Positions 1-8,408 of a DNA stretch of 64,000 nucleotides are shown one piece after another. Position numbers and translations under genes: made by a program. Each line of letters opens with the position of its first letter. Positions within the stretch are counted from its first letter, which is position 1. The notes under the pieces were generated by a model that did not search any database, had not been told where the DNA came from, and saw only the letters and a program-made list of their open reading frames with translations. Source of the DNA: Winogradskyella wichelsiae (GTDB lineage: Bacteria > Bacteroidota > Bacteroidia > Flavobacteriales > Flavobacteriaceae). Location of the stretch: positions 124,001 to 188,000 of the forward strand of contig NZ_JABFDJ010000004.1 of NCBI RefSeq assembly GCF_013403925.1. The letters are read 5' to 3'.

Positions 1-26
1 TCACCGCACCAATTAAACATCTTAAG

Positions 27-914
27 ATGACTAAAACCATAATTATCCTAACCCTATTGCTGATCATTAGTTTTAAAGGCAATACTCAAGCTCTAATTGA
101 AAGCCCTAGAGCACTGAAAACCATAGAAAATATTTGGGATTTAGACAAAGCCAATAAACAAGGGACTTTTAAGCTTACACCTTACAAGCCTATATATGTT
201 ACAGCTGCAAGATGGTCTAACAGCCCAAACAAATTACCTTATAGCGAAAATCCAGATTATTCATTAACAGAGCCTGTAGATTACAACAGTTTTGAAGCTA
301 AGTTTCAGCTTAGTTTTAAAACTAAGATTGCAGAATCTATACTCTTTGGTGAAGGAGATTTATGGCTTGGTTACACCCAAATAGCCCATTGGCAAATTTA
401 CAATACCGATATCTCGCGCGCTTTTAGGGAATTAAACTATGAGCCCGAGTTGATTTTAACCTATCCACTTAATTTAAAATTTGCTGGGTTTACTATAAAA
501 ATGGCGCGCTTTAGTTTTAACCACCAATCTAATGGTCGAGACCTACCACGATCGCGAAGTTGGAACCGCTTTATATTCAGTCTTGCTATGGAAACTAAAA
601 ACCTACAATTAGAGATTTCTCCTTGGTTTAGATTGCCTGATGACGAAGACGAAAACCCACTTATTACAAGTTACGTTGGCAATGCCAGCATTACAGCCAC
701 CTACAAACTAAGCAAACATACTTTTTACGCTATTTTTAATAATTCATTTAAGCTCAATGATAACCACGGTAACTTACAATTTAACTACCTCTATCCGCTC
801 AACGAAAATTTAAACTTACACGCGCAATTATTTACAGGTTATGGTGAAACGTTAATAGATTATAATCACTACCAAAATACCATTGGCTTAGGACTTTCGC
901 TTTATAATTGGTAA
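27..914 (+). CDS. pldA: outer-membrane phospholipase A (OMPLA)
   Basis: Hydrolyses acyl chains of phospholipids that reach the outer leaflet of the outer membrane. The 295-residue product starts with a Sec signal peptide (about 1-20), followed by alternating beta-strand sequence as expected for a 12-strand barrel. The motif NHQSNG supplies His166 and Ser168, and SRSWNR supplies Asn180. The spacing of His, Ser and Asn equals that of H142/S144/N156 in E. coli PldA, so the active site looks complete. The protein ends in an aromatic residue (LYNW), as outer-membrane proteins do for Bam recognition. It lies 110 bp upstream of an AsmA-family gene, which also concerns envelope lipids. Family assignment comes from the catalytic motif; activity is inferred. 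Confidence 0.9.
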   Translation: MTKTIIILTLLLIISFKGNTQALIESPRALKTIENIWDLDKANKQGTFKLTPYKPIYVTAARWSNSPNKLPYSENPDYSLTEPVDYNSFEAKFQLSFKTKIAESILFGEGDLWLGYTQIAHWQIYNTDISRAFRELNYEPELILTYPLNLKFAGFTIKMARFSFNHQSNGRDLPRSRSWNRFIFSLAMETKNLQLEISPWFRLPDDEDENPLITSYVGNASITATYKLSKHTFYAIFNNSFKLNDNHGNLQFNYLYPLNENLNLHAQLFTGYGETLIDYNHYQNTIGLGLSLYNW

Positions 915-984
915 CCCTTATGGAATTTGTATACTTTAACAGTTTCTTAGTGTGAATAGCCTGATGCTACGTTGAAAATAATAT

Positions 985-992
985 TATTTTTG
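985..992 (+). promoter_or_regulatory. possible -7 box for the AsmA gene
   Basis: TATTTTTG matches the Bacteroidota -7 consensus TAnnTTTG and sits 33 bp before the ATG at 1025. No TTTG is present at the usual -33 distance, so this is only a weak promoter call. Confidence 0.3.
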
Positions 993-1024
993 ACCGCTTA
1001 GAACCCTAACAAACGTACGCTGTA

Positions 1025-3946
1025 ATGAAAAAGGTTAATAATAAGAAAACTCTACTGATTAAAATCTTAAAATGGACCATAAGTATTATTGCGCTACTAA
1101 TTATTAGTATGCTTGCTATTCCAAGCCTTTTTAATGATGTTATTGCCAATCAGATAAAAAAAGGGATTAACGAGAACTTAGCAACAGAACTTCAATTTAA
1201 GGACTCTAATATTTCATTTTTTAATCATTTTCCGTCTCTAACTTTTTCATTTGAAGATGTTAATCTTTCTAGTTCGCAACCTTTTGAAAAAGACTCTTTA
1301 ATAACGGCAAAAGAACTTGGCTTTGGCATTAATGTGTTTAAACTTATTTTTTCGGATAAAGTGGTAATTAATGAGACCTACTTAACTGATTGCCATATTA
1401 AATTAGTTATAGATAAGTTTGGCCGAAATAATTACGATATATTTAAAACTACAGACACACTTGCTGCTTCTAAAATAGACACTAAAACAGATACGACTGC
1501 ACTAGGCTTGAATCTGAACTTAAAACATTTAAAGATTGACAATGCCGTAGTGCATTATGAAGACCAAGACCTTGGTATTACTGTAATTTCTAATGGATTG
1601 AATTATAATGGTAAAGGTGGACTTGTTGAAGGGAAGTTAGAATTAGGTTCTAAATTAGACATTACGAGTATCGATGTGGTTTTTGATCATGTAGATTACT
1701 TAAAAGGCAAGAAATTAAGAGCACGTTCTTTTACCATTTACGATACTGAGAACCTCTCAATTGCATTAGATAAAAACACCATTGCCTTAAATGAATTAAA
1801 GGTAAATTTCCATGGGAAACTAGAAGTTTTTGAAAACGGGTTTGCATACAATTTGGTATTTAACACCGAAGCCGGCACACTTGAAGACGTTGTAAGTGCT
1901 TTACCCCCAAAATACACCGAATGGTCTAAAACCGTTTCGCTTAACGGAGATCTAGATGCTAAACTACAGCTTACAGGCTATACAGGTATTGTTCCTAAAG
2001 CATCTGAAATAGAACGGACCGATGTTGAAGTGAATATCTATGATGGTAAAATAAAACATATCGATGCAGACCAAGCTATAGAAAATCTATACCTAAATTT
2101 TAAAGGTGATCTTACAGGCAATGAGATAAAAATGAAACTGGATAGCCTTAACTTTTCTTTGAATAATGAAACAACCTCAGGACAAATGCTTGTGCAAGGT
2201 AAAATGGATTCATTGTATATAAAGTCTAATCTAAAATCTAACATTAACCTCAGTACTTTAAATACAACTTTAAAACTTCCTGATCTTCAATTTAATGGGT
2301 TGTTAATCGCAGCTATGGCTGTCGACGGTGTTTACCAACCTTCGCGCTCTAAATTTCCAAAAACAAATGGAACATTTAACTTATCTAAAGGCTATCTATT
2401 AACATCAGGCCACCCTGAACCAATTAAAGATATTACCTTAAATGCCGTTGTTAAAAATGAAGGACAAACCTATGTTTCGTCTTCTTTAACCATAAATGCC
2501 TTAAATTTTAGTTTTCTAGAAAATCAGTTTACAAGCAGTGGCGTTTTTAAAAATTTTGATAATTTAGAATATCTTATTACAGGGAAAGGAAAAATAGATT
2601 TCACAACCTTAAACCGAGTTGTTAAACTACCTGTCTTAATAGCTAACGGACAACTTACGGCGGACTTAAATTTAAAAGGACAACTTAACAACCCAAAAAA
2701 CGATAACGCACATAGCGGTACACTTATACTTAAGGATATCGAAATGAATGCAGATGCGCTTCAACATCCTGTTTTTATAAAAGATGGTCAATTTTTATTC
2801 TTGAATGATAGAATGGCTTTTTCTAATCTTAATGTATTGCACCAATCTTCAGATATTATAGCGAATGGTTATTTTCAAAATTATCTCGATTATGCCTTAT
2901 ATGAAAAAGGTGTATTACGAGGAGATTTAAAATTAACCTCTTCTAAAATTGATATCACAGAATTCTTTCCGAAACAAGAACAATTACAGCAGCAAACGGA
3001 TCTAACCTCAACAAACTCAGTAGAAGCAGTGGTAAGCGGAGTAATGCAAATCCCTAAAGATTTAGATTTAGCAATTGAAGTTAAAATAGACACTTTACAA
3101 TATAACAAGTTAATGATCAATGCGCTTTCTGGTGATTTAGGCGTAAAAGAACAGAGTTTATTCTTAAAAAACAGTCACCTAAAAATGGCAGATGGCACAG
3201 CAGATCTTAGCGGATTCTACCAACCAACCGCTGTAGACCAAGCTTTATTCGCTATGGCTATTAAAGTTAAAAATCTTAATATCGAAAAAGGGTACAACAG
3301 TATTGATTTATTTAAAGAACTAGCACCAGCGGCAGCCCAAGCCTCAGGGATTGCTTCAGTAGATTATAAATTAACAGGAACATTAGACCAAGAAATGCTC
3401 CCCGTATTACCTGCTTTAAAAGGAGAAGGCGTTTTAAAAGTCCATAATGTAAAATTTGACAATTATAAACTGTTGGGTAAAGTCTCTGAAAAATCAGGAT
3501 TTGAAGCCCTAAATGATCCTAAAATATCAGAAATTACCATCAATTCTAAGTTAGATAATAATGTATTAGAATTAGAACAGTTTAAATTTAAAGTAAGTCC
3601 ATTTAGGTTACGATTAGAAGGACAAACAACTTTAGATGGCATGTTAAGTCTAAAAATGCGAATAGGATTACCACCACTAGGTCTTATCGGAATCCCGGTG
3701 GTTATAGAAGGTAATAGCGATGAGTTTGACGTAAAGCTAGGTAAAAAATCATCTGACCTTAATTCTGATGACAATGACACTTCAGATTATACTGAAGATG
3801 ATATTGTACGCATGTCTATCTTAAAAGATTCTATTAGAGAAGGCATGTCTATTGATGAGATAAGCAAAATGCAAAAAAGTATTCAGAACATTAATCTCGA
3901 TTCATTAAAGGCTCAAAAAGTAGACACGCTTAAAATTAAAAACTAA
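1025..3946 (+). CDS. AsmA family protein
   Basis: A large envelope protein of 973 residues. It has a lysine-rich start, one membrane segment (about 14-34) and a long periplasmic part rich in short beta strands, typical of the AsmA/TamB-like repeating beta-groove fold. AsmA-clan proteins are thought to carry phospholipids between the inner and outer membranes. The N-terminal block (NQIKKGINENLATELQF and following) resembles the AsmA N-terminal domain, and the region from about 800 to 910 resembles the AsmA C-terminal domain, followed by an acidic tail. It follows pldA on the same strand, which fits an envelope-lipid role. The exact subfamily and substrate cannot be decided from sequence alone. 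Confidence 0.8.
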   Translation: MKKVNNKKTLLIKILKWTISIIALLIISMLAIPSLFNDVIANQIKKGINENLATELQFKDSNISFFNHFPSLTFSFEDVNLSSSQPFEKDSLITAKELGFGINVFKLIFSDKVVINETYLTDCHIKLVIDKFGRNNYDIFKTTDTLAASKIDTKTDTTALGLNLNLKHLKIDNAVVHYEDQDLGITVISNGLNYNGKGGLVEGKLELGSKLDITSIDVVFDHVDYLKGKKLRARSFTIYDTENLSIALDKNTIALNELKVNFHGKLEVFENGFAYNLVFNTEAGTLEDVVSALPPKYTEWSKTVSLNGDLDAKLQLTGYTGIVPKASEIERTDVEVNIYDGKIKHIDADQAIENLYLNFKGDLTGNEIKMKLDSLNFSLNNETTSGQMLVQGKMDSLYIKSNLKSNINLSTLNTTLKLPDLQFNGLLIAAMAVDGVYQPSRSKFPKTNGTFNLSKGYLLTSGHPEPIKDITLNAVVKNEGQTYVSSSLTINALNFSFLENQFTSSGVFKNFDNLEYLITGKGKIDFTTLNRVVKLPVLIANGQLTADLNLKGQLNNPKNDNAHSGTLILKDIEMNADALQHPVFIKDGQFLFLNDRMAFSNLNVLHQSSDIIANGYFQNYLDYALYEKGVLRGDLKLTSSKIDITEFFPKQEQLQQQTDLTSTNSVEAVVSGVMQIPKDLDLAIEVKIDTLQYNKLMINALSGDLGVKEQSLFLKNSHLKMADGTADLSGFYQPTAVDQALFAMAIKVKNLNIEKGYNSIDLFKELAPAAAQASGIASVDYKLTGTLDQEMLPVLPALKGEGVLKVHNVKFDNYKLLGKVSEKSGFEALNDPKISEITINSKLDNNVLELEQFKFKVSPFRLRLEGQTTLDGMLSLKMRIGLPPLGLIGIPVVIEGNSDEFDVKLGKKSSDLNSDDNDTSDYTEDDIVRMSILKDSIREGMSIDEISKMQKSIQNINLDSLKAQKVDTLKIKN

Positions 3947-4042
3947 GGCAGCCATAAAACACTATTCTTATAGCGATTTAAAAAGCACAAAAAGAACCTC
4001 TTACTACCATAACGGCCTATTAAAAGTAAAAACTATAATTTG

Positions 4043-4071
4043 TACCTTTGCAAATCTGTAAGTTTTACAGA
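4043..4071 (+). promoter_or_regulatory. uvrA promoter -7 box with overlapping 7-3-7 palindrome
   Basis: TACCTTTG at 4043-4050 matches TAnnTTTG. Directly after it, where transcription should begin, is a perfect inverted repeat TCTGTAA-GTT-TTACAGA (4055-4071). It could be an operator over the start site or a small hairpin at the 5' end of the mRNA. No clear TTTG is visible at the -33 position. Confidence 0.4.
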
Positions 4072-4109
4072 AAAAGTTGCACAACATAAAAGAAAGATTT
4101 TAACCTTAT

Positions 4110-6938
4110 ATGAGCCATTTTAACGATTCTATTGAAGTACAGGGAGCACGTGTTCACAACCTAAAAAATATAGACGTTACCATACCAAGAGATAAACTTG
4201 TCGTTATTACAGGCTTATCTGGTAGTGGGAAGTCGTCTTTAGCTTTCGATACCATTTACGCTGAAGGTCAACGCCGTTATATTGAAACCTTCTCTGCTTA
4301 TGCCCGTCAGTTTTTAGGCAATTTAGAGCGCCCAGATGTGGATAAGATTGATGGCTTATCTCCAGTGATTGCCATAGAGCAAAAAACCACGAGTAAATCT
4401 CCACGTTCTACAGTCGGTACCATTACTGAAATCTATGATTTTCTGCGTTTATTATACGCGCGTGCATCAGACGCTTACAGTTTTAATACTGGTGAACAAA
4501 TGGTGAGTTATAACGACGAACAGATAAGAGACTTAATTTTAAAATCTTACCAAGGCAAACGCATCAATATCTTATCACCAGTAATAAGATCCCGTAAGGG
4601 ACATTATCGCGAATTGTTTGAGCAAATTGCCAAGCAAGGCTTTGTAAAAGTAAGAACCGATGGGAATATTGTAGATATTGAAAAAGGCTTAAAACTTGAC
4701 CGTTATAAAACCCACGATATAGAAATTGTTATTGATAGACTGAAGATTGATAATACGCAAGACAATGATAAACGTCTTATGGAAAGCATCAACACCGCTA
4801 TGTATCATGGTGAAGATGTGCTCATGGTAATTGATCAAGACACTAACGAACCGCGTTTCTTTAGCCGGAATTTAATGTGTCCGTCTTCAGGAATATCCTA
4901 CCCTAATCCTGAACCCAATAATTTCTCATTTAACTCACCTAAAGGAGCTTGTTCTAATTGTAACGGTATTGGAGAATTGTATGTTGTAAATGACGCTAAA
5001 TTAGTACCAGATGAAACACTGTCTATACAAAATGGTGCCTTAGCACCACATGGCCCACAAAAGAAAAGCTGGATTTTTAAGCAATTTGAAACCATAGCAC
5101 AACGCTTCGATTTCTCACTGAATGATGCTTGGAAGGACATACCCGAAGAAGCTAAAAAAGTAATACTTCACGGAGGTAAAGATAGCTTTACTGTTGAAAG
5201 TAAATCCTTAGGAGTTGCTAGAAACTATAAAATTGATTTTGAAGGAGTCGCTAATTTTATTGATAGTCAATACAATTCTGATTCAACCTCATTAGTTCGT
5301 TGGGCAAAAGAATATATGGACAAAGTAGAGTGTCCCGTTTGCGAAGGCTCACGTTTGCGCAAAGAATCGCTCTATTTTAAAGTAGACGGTAAAAGCATTG
5401 CAGAGTTAGCCAACATGGATGTTGTAGAGTTAGGGCAATGGTTAGACGGTTTAACAGAACGTCTATCTGATAAGCAACAGCAGATTTCAGCTGAAATTAT
5501 AAAAGAAATAAGAAATAGGGTTCAGTTTTTATTAGATGTAGGTTTAACCTATTTATCTTTAAACCGAAGCTCAAAATCGCTTTCCGGCGGTGAAGCACAA
5601 CGTATTAGACTAGCCACGCAAATTGGCTCGCAATTAGTCGGTGTACTTTATATTTTAGATGAACCAAGTATTGGTTTACACCAACGTGATAATGAAAAAC
5701 TCATCAATTCTTTAATTTCACTAAGAGATGTAGGTAATTCTGTTATTGTGGTAGAACACGATAAAGATATGATAGAACGTGCCGATCACGTCATTGATAT
5801 TGGGCCTTTTGCTGGGAAGTTTGGCGGTGAAATAATTAGTCAAGGCACACCTAAAGAACTGTTAAAACAAAATACTTTGACGGCGGCCTACCTTAATGGC
5901 GAGCGCGAAATTGAAATTCCAAAAGAAAGACGAAAAGGTAACGGTAAAAAATTAGTCCTTAAAGGCTGTACAGGAAATAACTTAAAAAATGTTGATGTAG
6001 AGTTTCCTTTAGGAAAAATGATTGGAGTGACAGGTGTTTCAGGAAGTGGAAAATCTACACTTATTAACGAAACCCTCTACCCTATTTTAAATGCACATTA
6101 TTTTAATGGTGTAAAAAAACCAATGCCTTACAAAAGCATTAAAGGTTTAGAACATTTAGATAAGGTAATAGATATTAATCAATCGCCTATAGGACGTACA
6201 CCAAGAAGTAACCCCGCAACTTATACTAAGACTTTTGATGAAATAAGAAGTCTATTTGCTAAGATCCCAGAAGCATTAATACGTGGTTATAAACCGGGTC
6301 GTTTTAGTTTTAATGTGAAAGGAGGACGTTGCGAAACTTGCCAAGGTGGTGGATTAAGAGTCATAGAAATGAACTTCTTACCTGATGTTTATGTAGAATG
6401 TGAAACTTGCCAAGGAAAGCGTTTTAATCGGGAAACTTTGGAAATTCGTTATAAAGGAAAATCGATTAGTGACGTCTTAAACATGACAATTGAAGAAGCT
6501 GTTGGTTTCTTTGAGCATATACCTAAAATTCATAGAAAACTTAAAACGATTAAAGATGTTGGCTTAGGATACATAACACTAGGACAACAAAGCACAACCC
6601 TTTCTGGTGGTGAAGCGCAGCGTATAAAATTAGCTACAGAATTAAGTAAACGCGATACTGGTAATACTTTTTATATCTTAGATGAACCAACAACAGGTTT
6701 GCATTTTGAAGATATTAGAGTGTTGATGAAAGTCTTAAATAAATTGGCAGATAAAGGCAATACAGTATTAATTATTGAGCACAATTTAGACGTTATTAAA
6801 ACCGTTGATTATGTTATAGATATTGGTTATGAAGGCGGAAAAGGTGGTGGAGAATTAGTTGCTAAAGGTACACCTGAACAAATTATTAAAGATAAAAAGA
6901 GTTATACGGCTAAGTTTTTAAAAAAGGAAATGGTGTAA
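4110..6938 (+). CDS. uvrA: UvrABC excinuclease subunit A
   Basis: Damage-recognition ATPase of nucleotide excision repair; it loads UvrB at DNA lesions. Its 942 residues are the usual length. Two ABC-type ATPase modules are visible: a first Walker [10 protein letters not shown] near residue 33 with signature SLSGGEAQR, and a second Walker [10 protein letters not shown] with signature TLSGGEAQR. Walker B sequences [10 protein letters not shown] and [10 protein letters not shown] are present. Zinc-binding cysteines appear in CPVCEG (about 407) and in the [16 protein letters not shown] pair (about 741-767), which is the UvrA zinc finger that contacts DNA. It stands alone, with its own probable promoter. 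A second UvrA paralogue elsewhere in the genome is possible, but this one has every canonical element. Confidence 0.97.
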   Translation: MSHFNDSIEVQGARVHNLKNIDVTIPRDKLVVITGLSGSGKSSLAFDTIYAEGQRRYIETFSAYARQFLGNLERPDVDKIDGLSPVIAIEQKTTSKSPRSTVGTITEIYDFLRLLYARASDAYSFNTGEQMVSYNDEQIRDLILKSYQGKRINILSPVIRSRKGHYRELFEQIAKQGFVKVRTDGNIVDIEKGLKLDRYKTHDIEIVIDRLKIDNTQDNDKRLMESINTAMYHGEDVLMVIDQDTNEPRFFSRNLMCPSSGISYPNPEPNNFSFNSPKGACSNCNGIGELYVVNDAKLVPDETLSIQNGALAPHGPQKKSWIFKQFETIAQRFDFSLNDAWKDIPEEAKKVILHGGKDSFTVESKSLGVARNYKIDFEGVANFIDSQYNSDSTSLVRWAKEYMDKVECPVCEGSRLRKESLYFKVDGKSIAELANMDVVELGQWLDGLTERLSDKQQQISAEIIKEIRNRVQFLLDVGLTYLSLNRSSKSLSGGEAQRIRLATQIGSQLVGVLYILDEPSIGLHQRDNEKLINSLISLRDVGNSVIVVEHDKDMIERADHVIDIGPFAGKFGGEIISQGTPKELLKQNTLTAAYLNGEREIEIPKERRKGNGKKLVLKGCTGNNLKNVDVEFPLGKMIGVTGVSGSGKSTLINETLYPILNAHYFNGVKKPMPYKSIKGLEHLDKVIDINQSPIGRTPRSNPATYTKTFDEIRSLFAKIPEALIRGYKPGRFSFNVKGGRCETCQGGGLRVIEMNFLPDVYVECETCQGKRFNRETLEIRYKGKSISDVLNMTIEEAVGFFEHIPKIHRKLKTIKDVGLGYITLGQQSTTLSGGEAQRIKLATELSKRDTGNTFYILDEPTTGLHFEDIRVLMKVLNKLADKGNTVLIIEHNLDVIKTVDYVIDIGYEGGKGGGELVAKGTPEQIIKDKKSYTAKFLKKEMV

Positions 6939-7040
6939 AGTGTAAAAACTAATATTTCTTATATAAAACAGTCTAAAAGCGTCACCAATAGTGATCTGTG
7001 ACTTATATAATCTTATTATTAACTCGATTAAACCAAATAT

Positions 7041-7071
7041 TTTGTAGTCGTCTACTTATTTTATAATTTTA
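7041..7071 (+). promoter_or_regulatory. promoter of the 55-residue membrane protein gene
   Basis: TTTG at 7041-7044, a 19-nt spacer, then TAATTTTA at 7064-7071, which is one base off TAnnTTTG. The predicted start site is about 20 nt before the ATG at 7100. Confidence 0.4.
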
Positions 7072-7072
7072 A

Positions 7073-7267
<195 letters not shown>

Positions 7268-7289
7268 CCTTTTATCATATATTAATTTC

Positions 7290-7325
7290 AAGCGTATCAA
7301 TTCACTTTGATGCGCTTATTTTTTT
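7290..7325 (+). terminator. intrinsic terminator after the small membrane protein
   Basis: An 11-bp stem, AAGCGTATCAA (7290-7300) with TTGATGCGCTT (7307-7317) including one G-T pair, followed by A and seven T. Confidence 0.8.
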
Positions 7326-7356
7326 AGATTACATATTAATTTCAATCAATTTAACT

Positions 7357-7410
7357 TAACTTTGAGGAACAATTAAAGTAAAAATGAGCCATATTAATTT
7401 ATGGCTTTTA
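7357..7410 (+). promoter_or_regulatory. -7 box and leader hairpin of the LOG-family gene
   Basis: TAACTTTG (7357-7364) matches TAnnTTTG, about 70 nt before the ATG at 7434. The leader can form a hairpin in which AGCCAT (7387-7392) pairs with ATGGCT (7401-7406) and, after a bulge, GTAAA (7378-7382) pairs with TTTAC (7407-7411). No -33 TTTG is evident. Confidence 0.3.
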
Positions 7411-7433
7411 CATGTTATAATTAGAATAAACTT

Positions 7434-8120
7434 ATGCGAACAGAAAGTAATAGCAAACGCTGGAATGAAATAAAAACAAATGATTCTTGGGCAATCTTTA
7501 AGATCATGGGAGAATTTGTAAATGGATATGAAAAACTAAGTAAAATAGGCCCTTGTGTTTCTATCTTTGGATCGGCAAGAACTAAGCCAGATCACAAATA
7601 TTATAAATTAGCTGAAAATGTTGCCACGCAAATTGTTGAACATGGCTATGGAGTTATTACTGGTGGTGGACCAGGTATTATGGAAGCCGGCAACAAAGGT
7701 GCTCATATTGCTGGAGGAACTTCTGTAGGACTAAATATAGAATTACCCTTTGAGCAACATGATAATCCTTACATAGATTCAGATAAAAGCTTGGATTTCG
7801 ATTACTTCTTTGTAAGAAAAGTAATGTTTGTAAAGTATTCTCAAGGTTTTGTGGTTATGCCTGGTGGTTTTGGAACCTTAGACGAGTTATTTGAAGCTAT
7901 AACCCTTATACAGACCCATAAAATTGAAAGTTTTCCTATTATATTAGTCGGTACTGAGTTTTGGGGAGGTTTGTTAGACTGGGTAAAAACAACACTTGTA
8001 GATGCTAAAAATATCAGTGCAGATGACTTGGATTTAATACACCTAGTTGATACACCCGGTGAGGTAATAGCGATCTTAGACGACTTTTATAAAGATTACG
8101 ACCTTAGTCCAAATTTCTAA
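7434..8120 (+). CDS. LOG family protein (cytokinin riboside 5'-monophosphate phosphoribohydrolase-like)
   Basis: The 228-residue product is a TIGR00730-type Rossmann-fold protein. Enzymes of this family cleave the N-glycosidic bond of nucleoside 5'-monophosphates, releasing base and ribose 5-phosphate. The signature sequences are GGGPGIMEAGNKGA (about 79-92) and PGGFGTLDE (about 143-151); the second carries the family's catalytic Glu. The family name 'lysine decarboxylase' seen in old annotations is wrong. The gene is monocistronic, with a -7 box upstream and 288 bp of structured non-coding DNA downstream. The physiological substrate cannot be told from sequence. Confidence 0.9.
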   Translation: MRTESNSKRWNEIKTNDSWAIFKIMGEFVNGYEKLSKIGPCVSIFGSARTKPDHKYYKLAENVATQIVEHGYGVITGGGPGIMEAGNKGAHIAGGTSVGLNIELPFEQHDNPYIDSDKSLDFDYFFVRKVMFVKYSQGFVVMPGGFGTLDELFEAITLIQTHKIESFPIILVGTEFWGGLLDWVKTTLVDAKNISADDLDLIHLVDTPGEVIAILDDFYKDYDLSPNF

Positions 8121-8196
8121 GAAGATCTTATTTTCCATTTACTATTTTTTTATCAGTTAATAAGCAATGGATATAAAATCATTCAATTTCACAAGG

Positions 8197-8249
8197 TATT
8201 AACTTGGACACTACAATAACAAACCATATACTTGCTGTCCAAGTTAATA
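8197..8249. repeat. perfect 14-bp inverted repeat
   Basis: TATTAACTTGGACA (8197-8210) and its exact complement TGTCCAAGTTAATA (8236-8249), separated by 25 nt. It lies between the LOG gene and the peptidase-like gene. There is no T-run directly after the stem, so it is not a textbook terminator, although it may end the LOG transcript. Confidence 0.6.
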
Positions 8250-8301
8250 AAGTGATTTTAAAACACACTATTAACTAACAATAATTATTTAGACTTAGAC
8301 G

Positions 8302-8346
8302 TTAAAACATTTAAAAGGAATTCTAATCACTATTTTAATGTTTTAA
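8302..8346. repeat. second inverted repeat, 10-bp arms, 25-nt spacer
   Basis: TTAAAACATT (8302-8311) and AATGTTTTAA (8337-8346) are perfect complements, again separated by exactly 25 nt. It is located 62 bp before the TTG start at 8409. It may be a leader structure or operator of the downstream gene; the arms are AT-rich, so chance is possible. Confidence 0.4.
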
Positions 8347-8408
8347 GCTTACAAAATGATTTACCCAAACATAATGCACCTAATTCTTTAAAATTTATCA
8401 TTCTATAA

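Noticed and set aside
2038..3780. Antisense open frames inside the AsmA gene
   Set aside because: They mirror a strongly coding frame, have no signal, domain or start context of their own, and use poor codon composition.
4055..4071. LexA/SOS box before uvrA
   Set aside because: The palindrome does not match the E. coli or Gram-positive LexA consensus, and no lexA gene is in the window.
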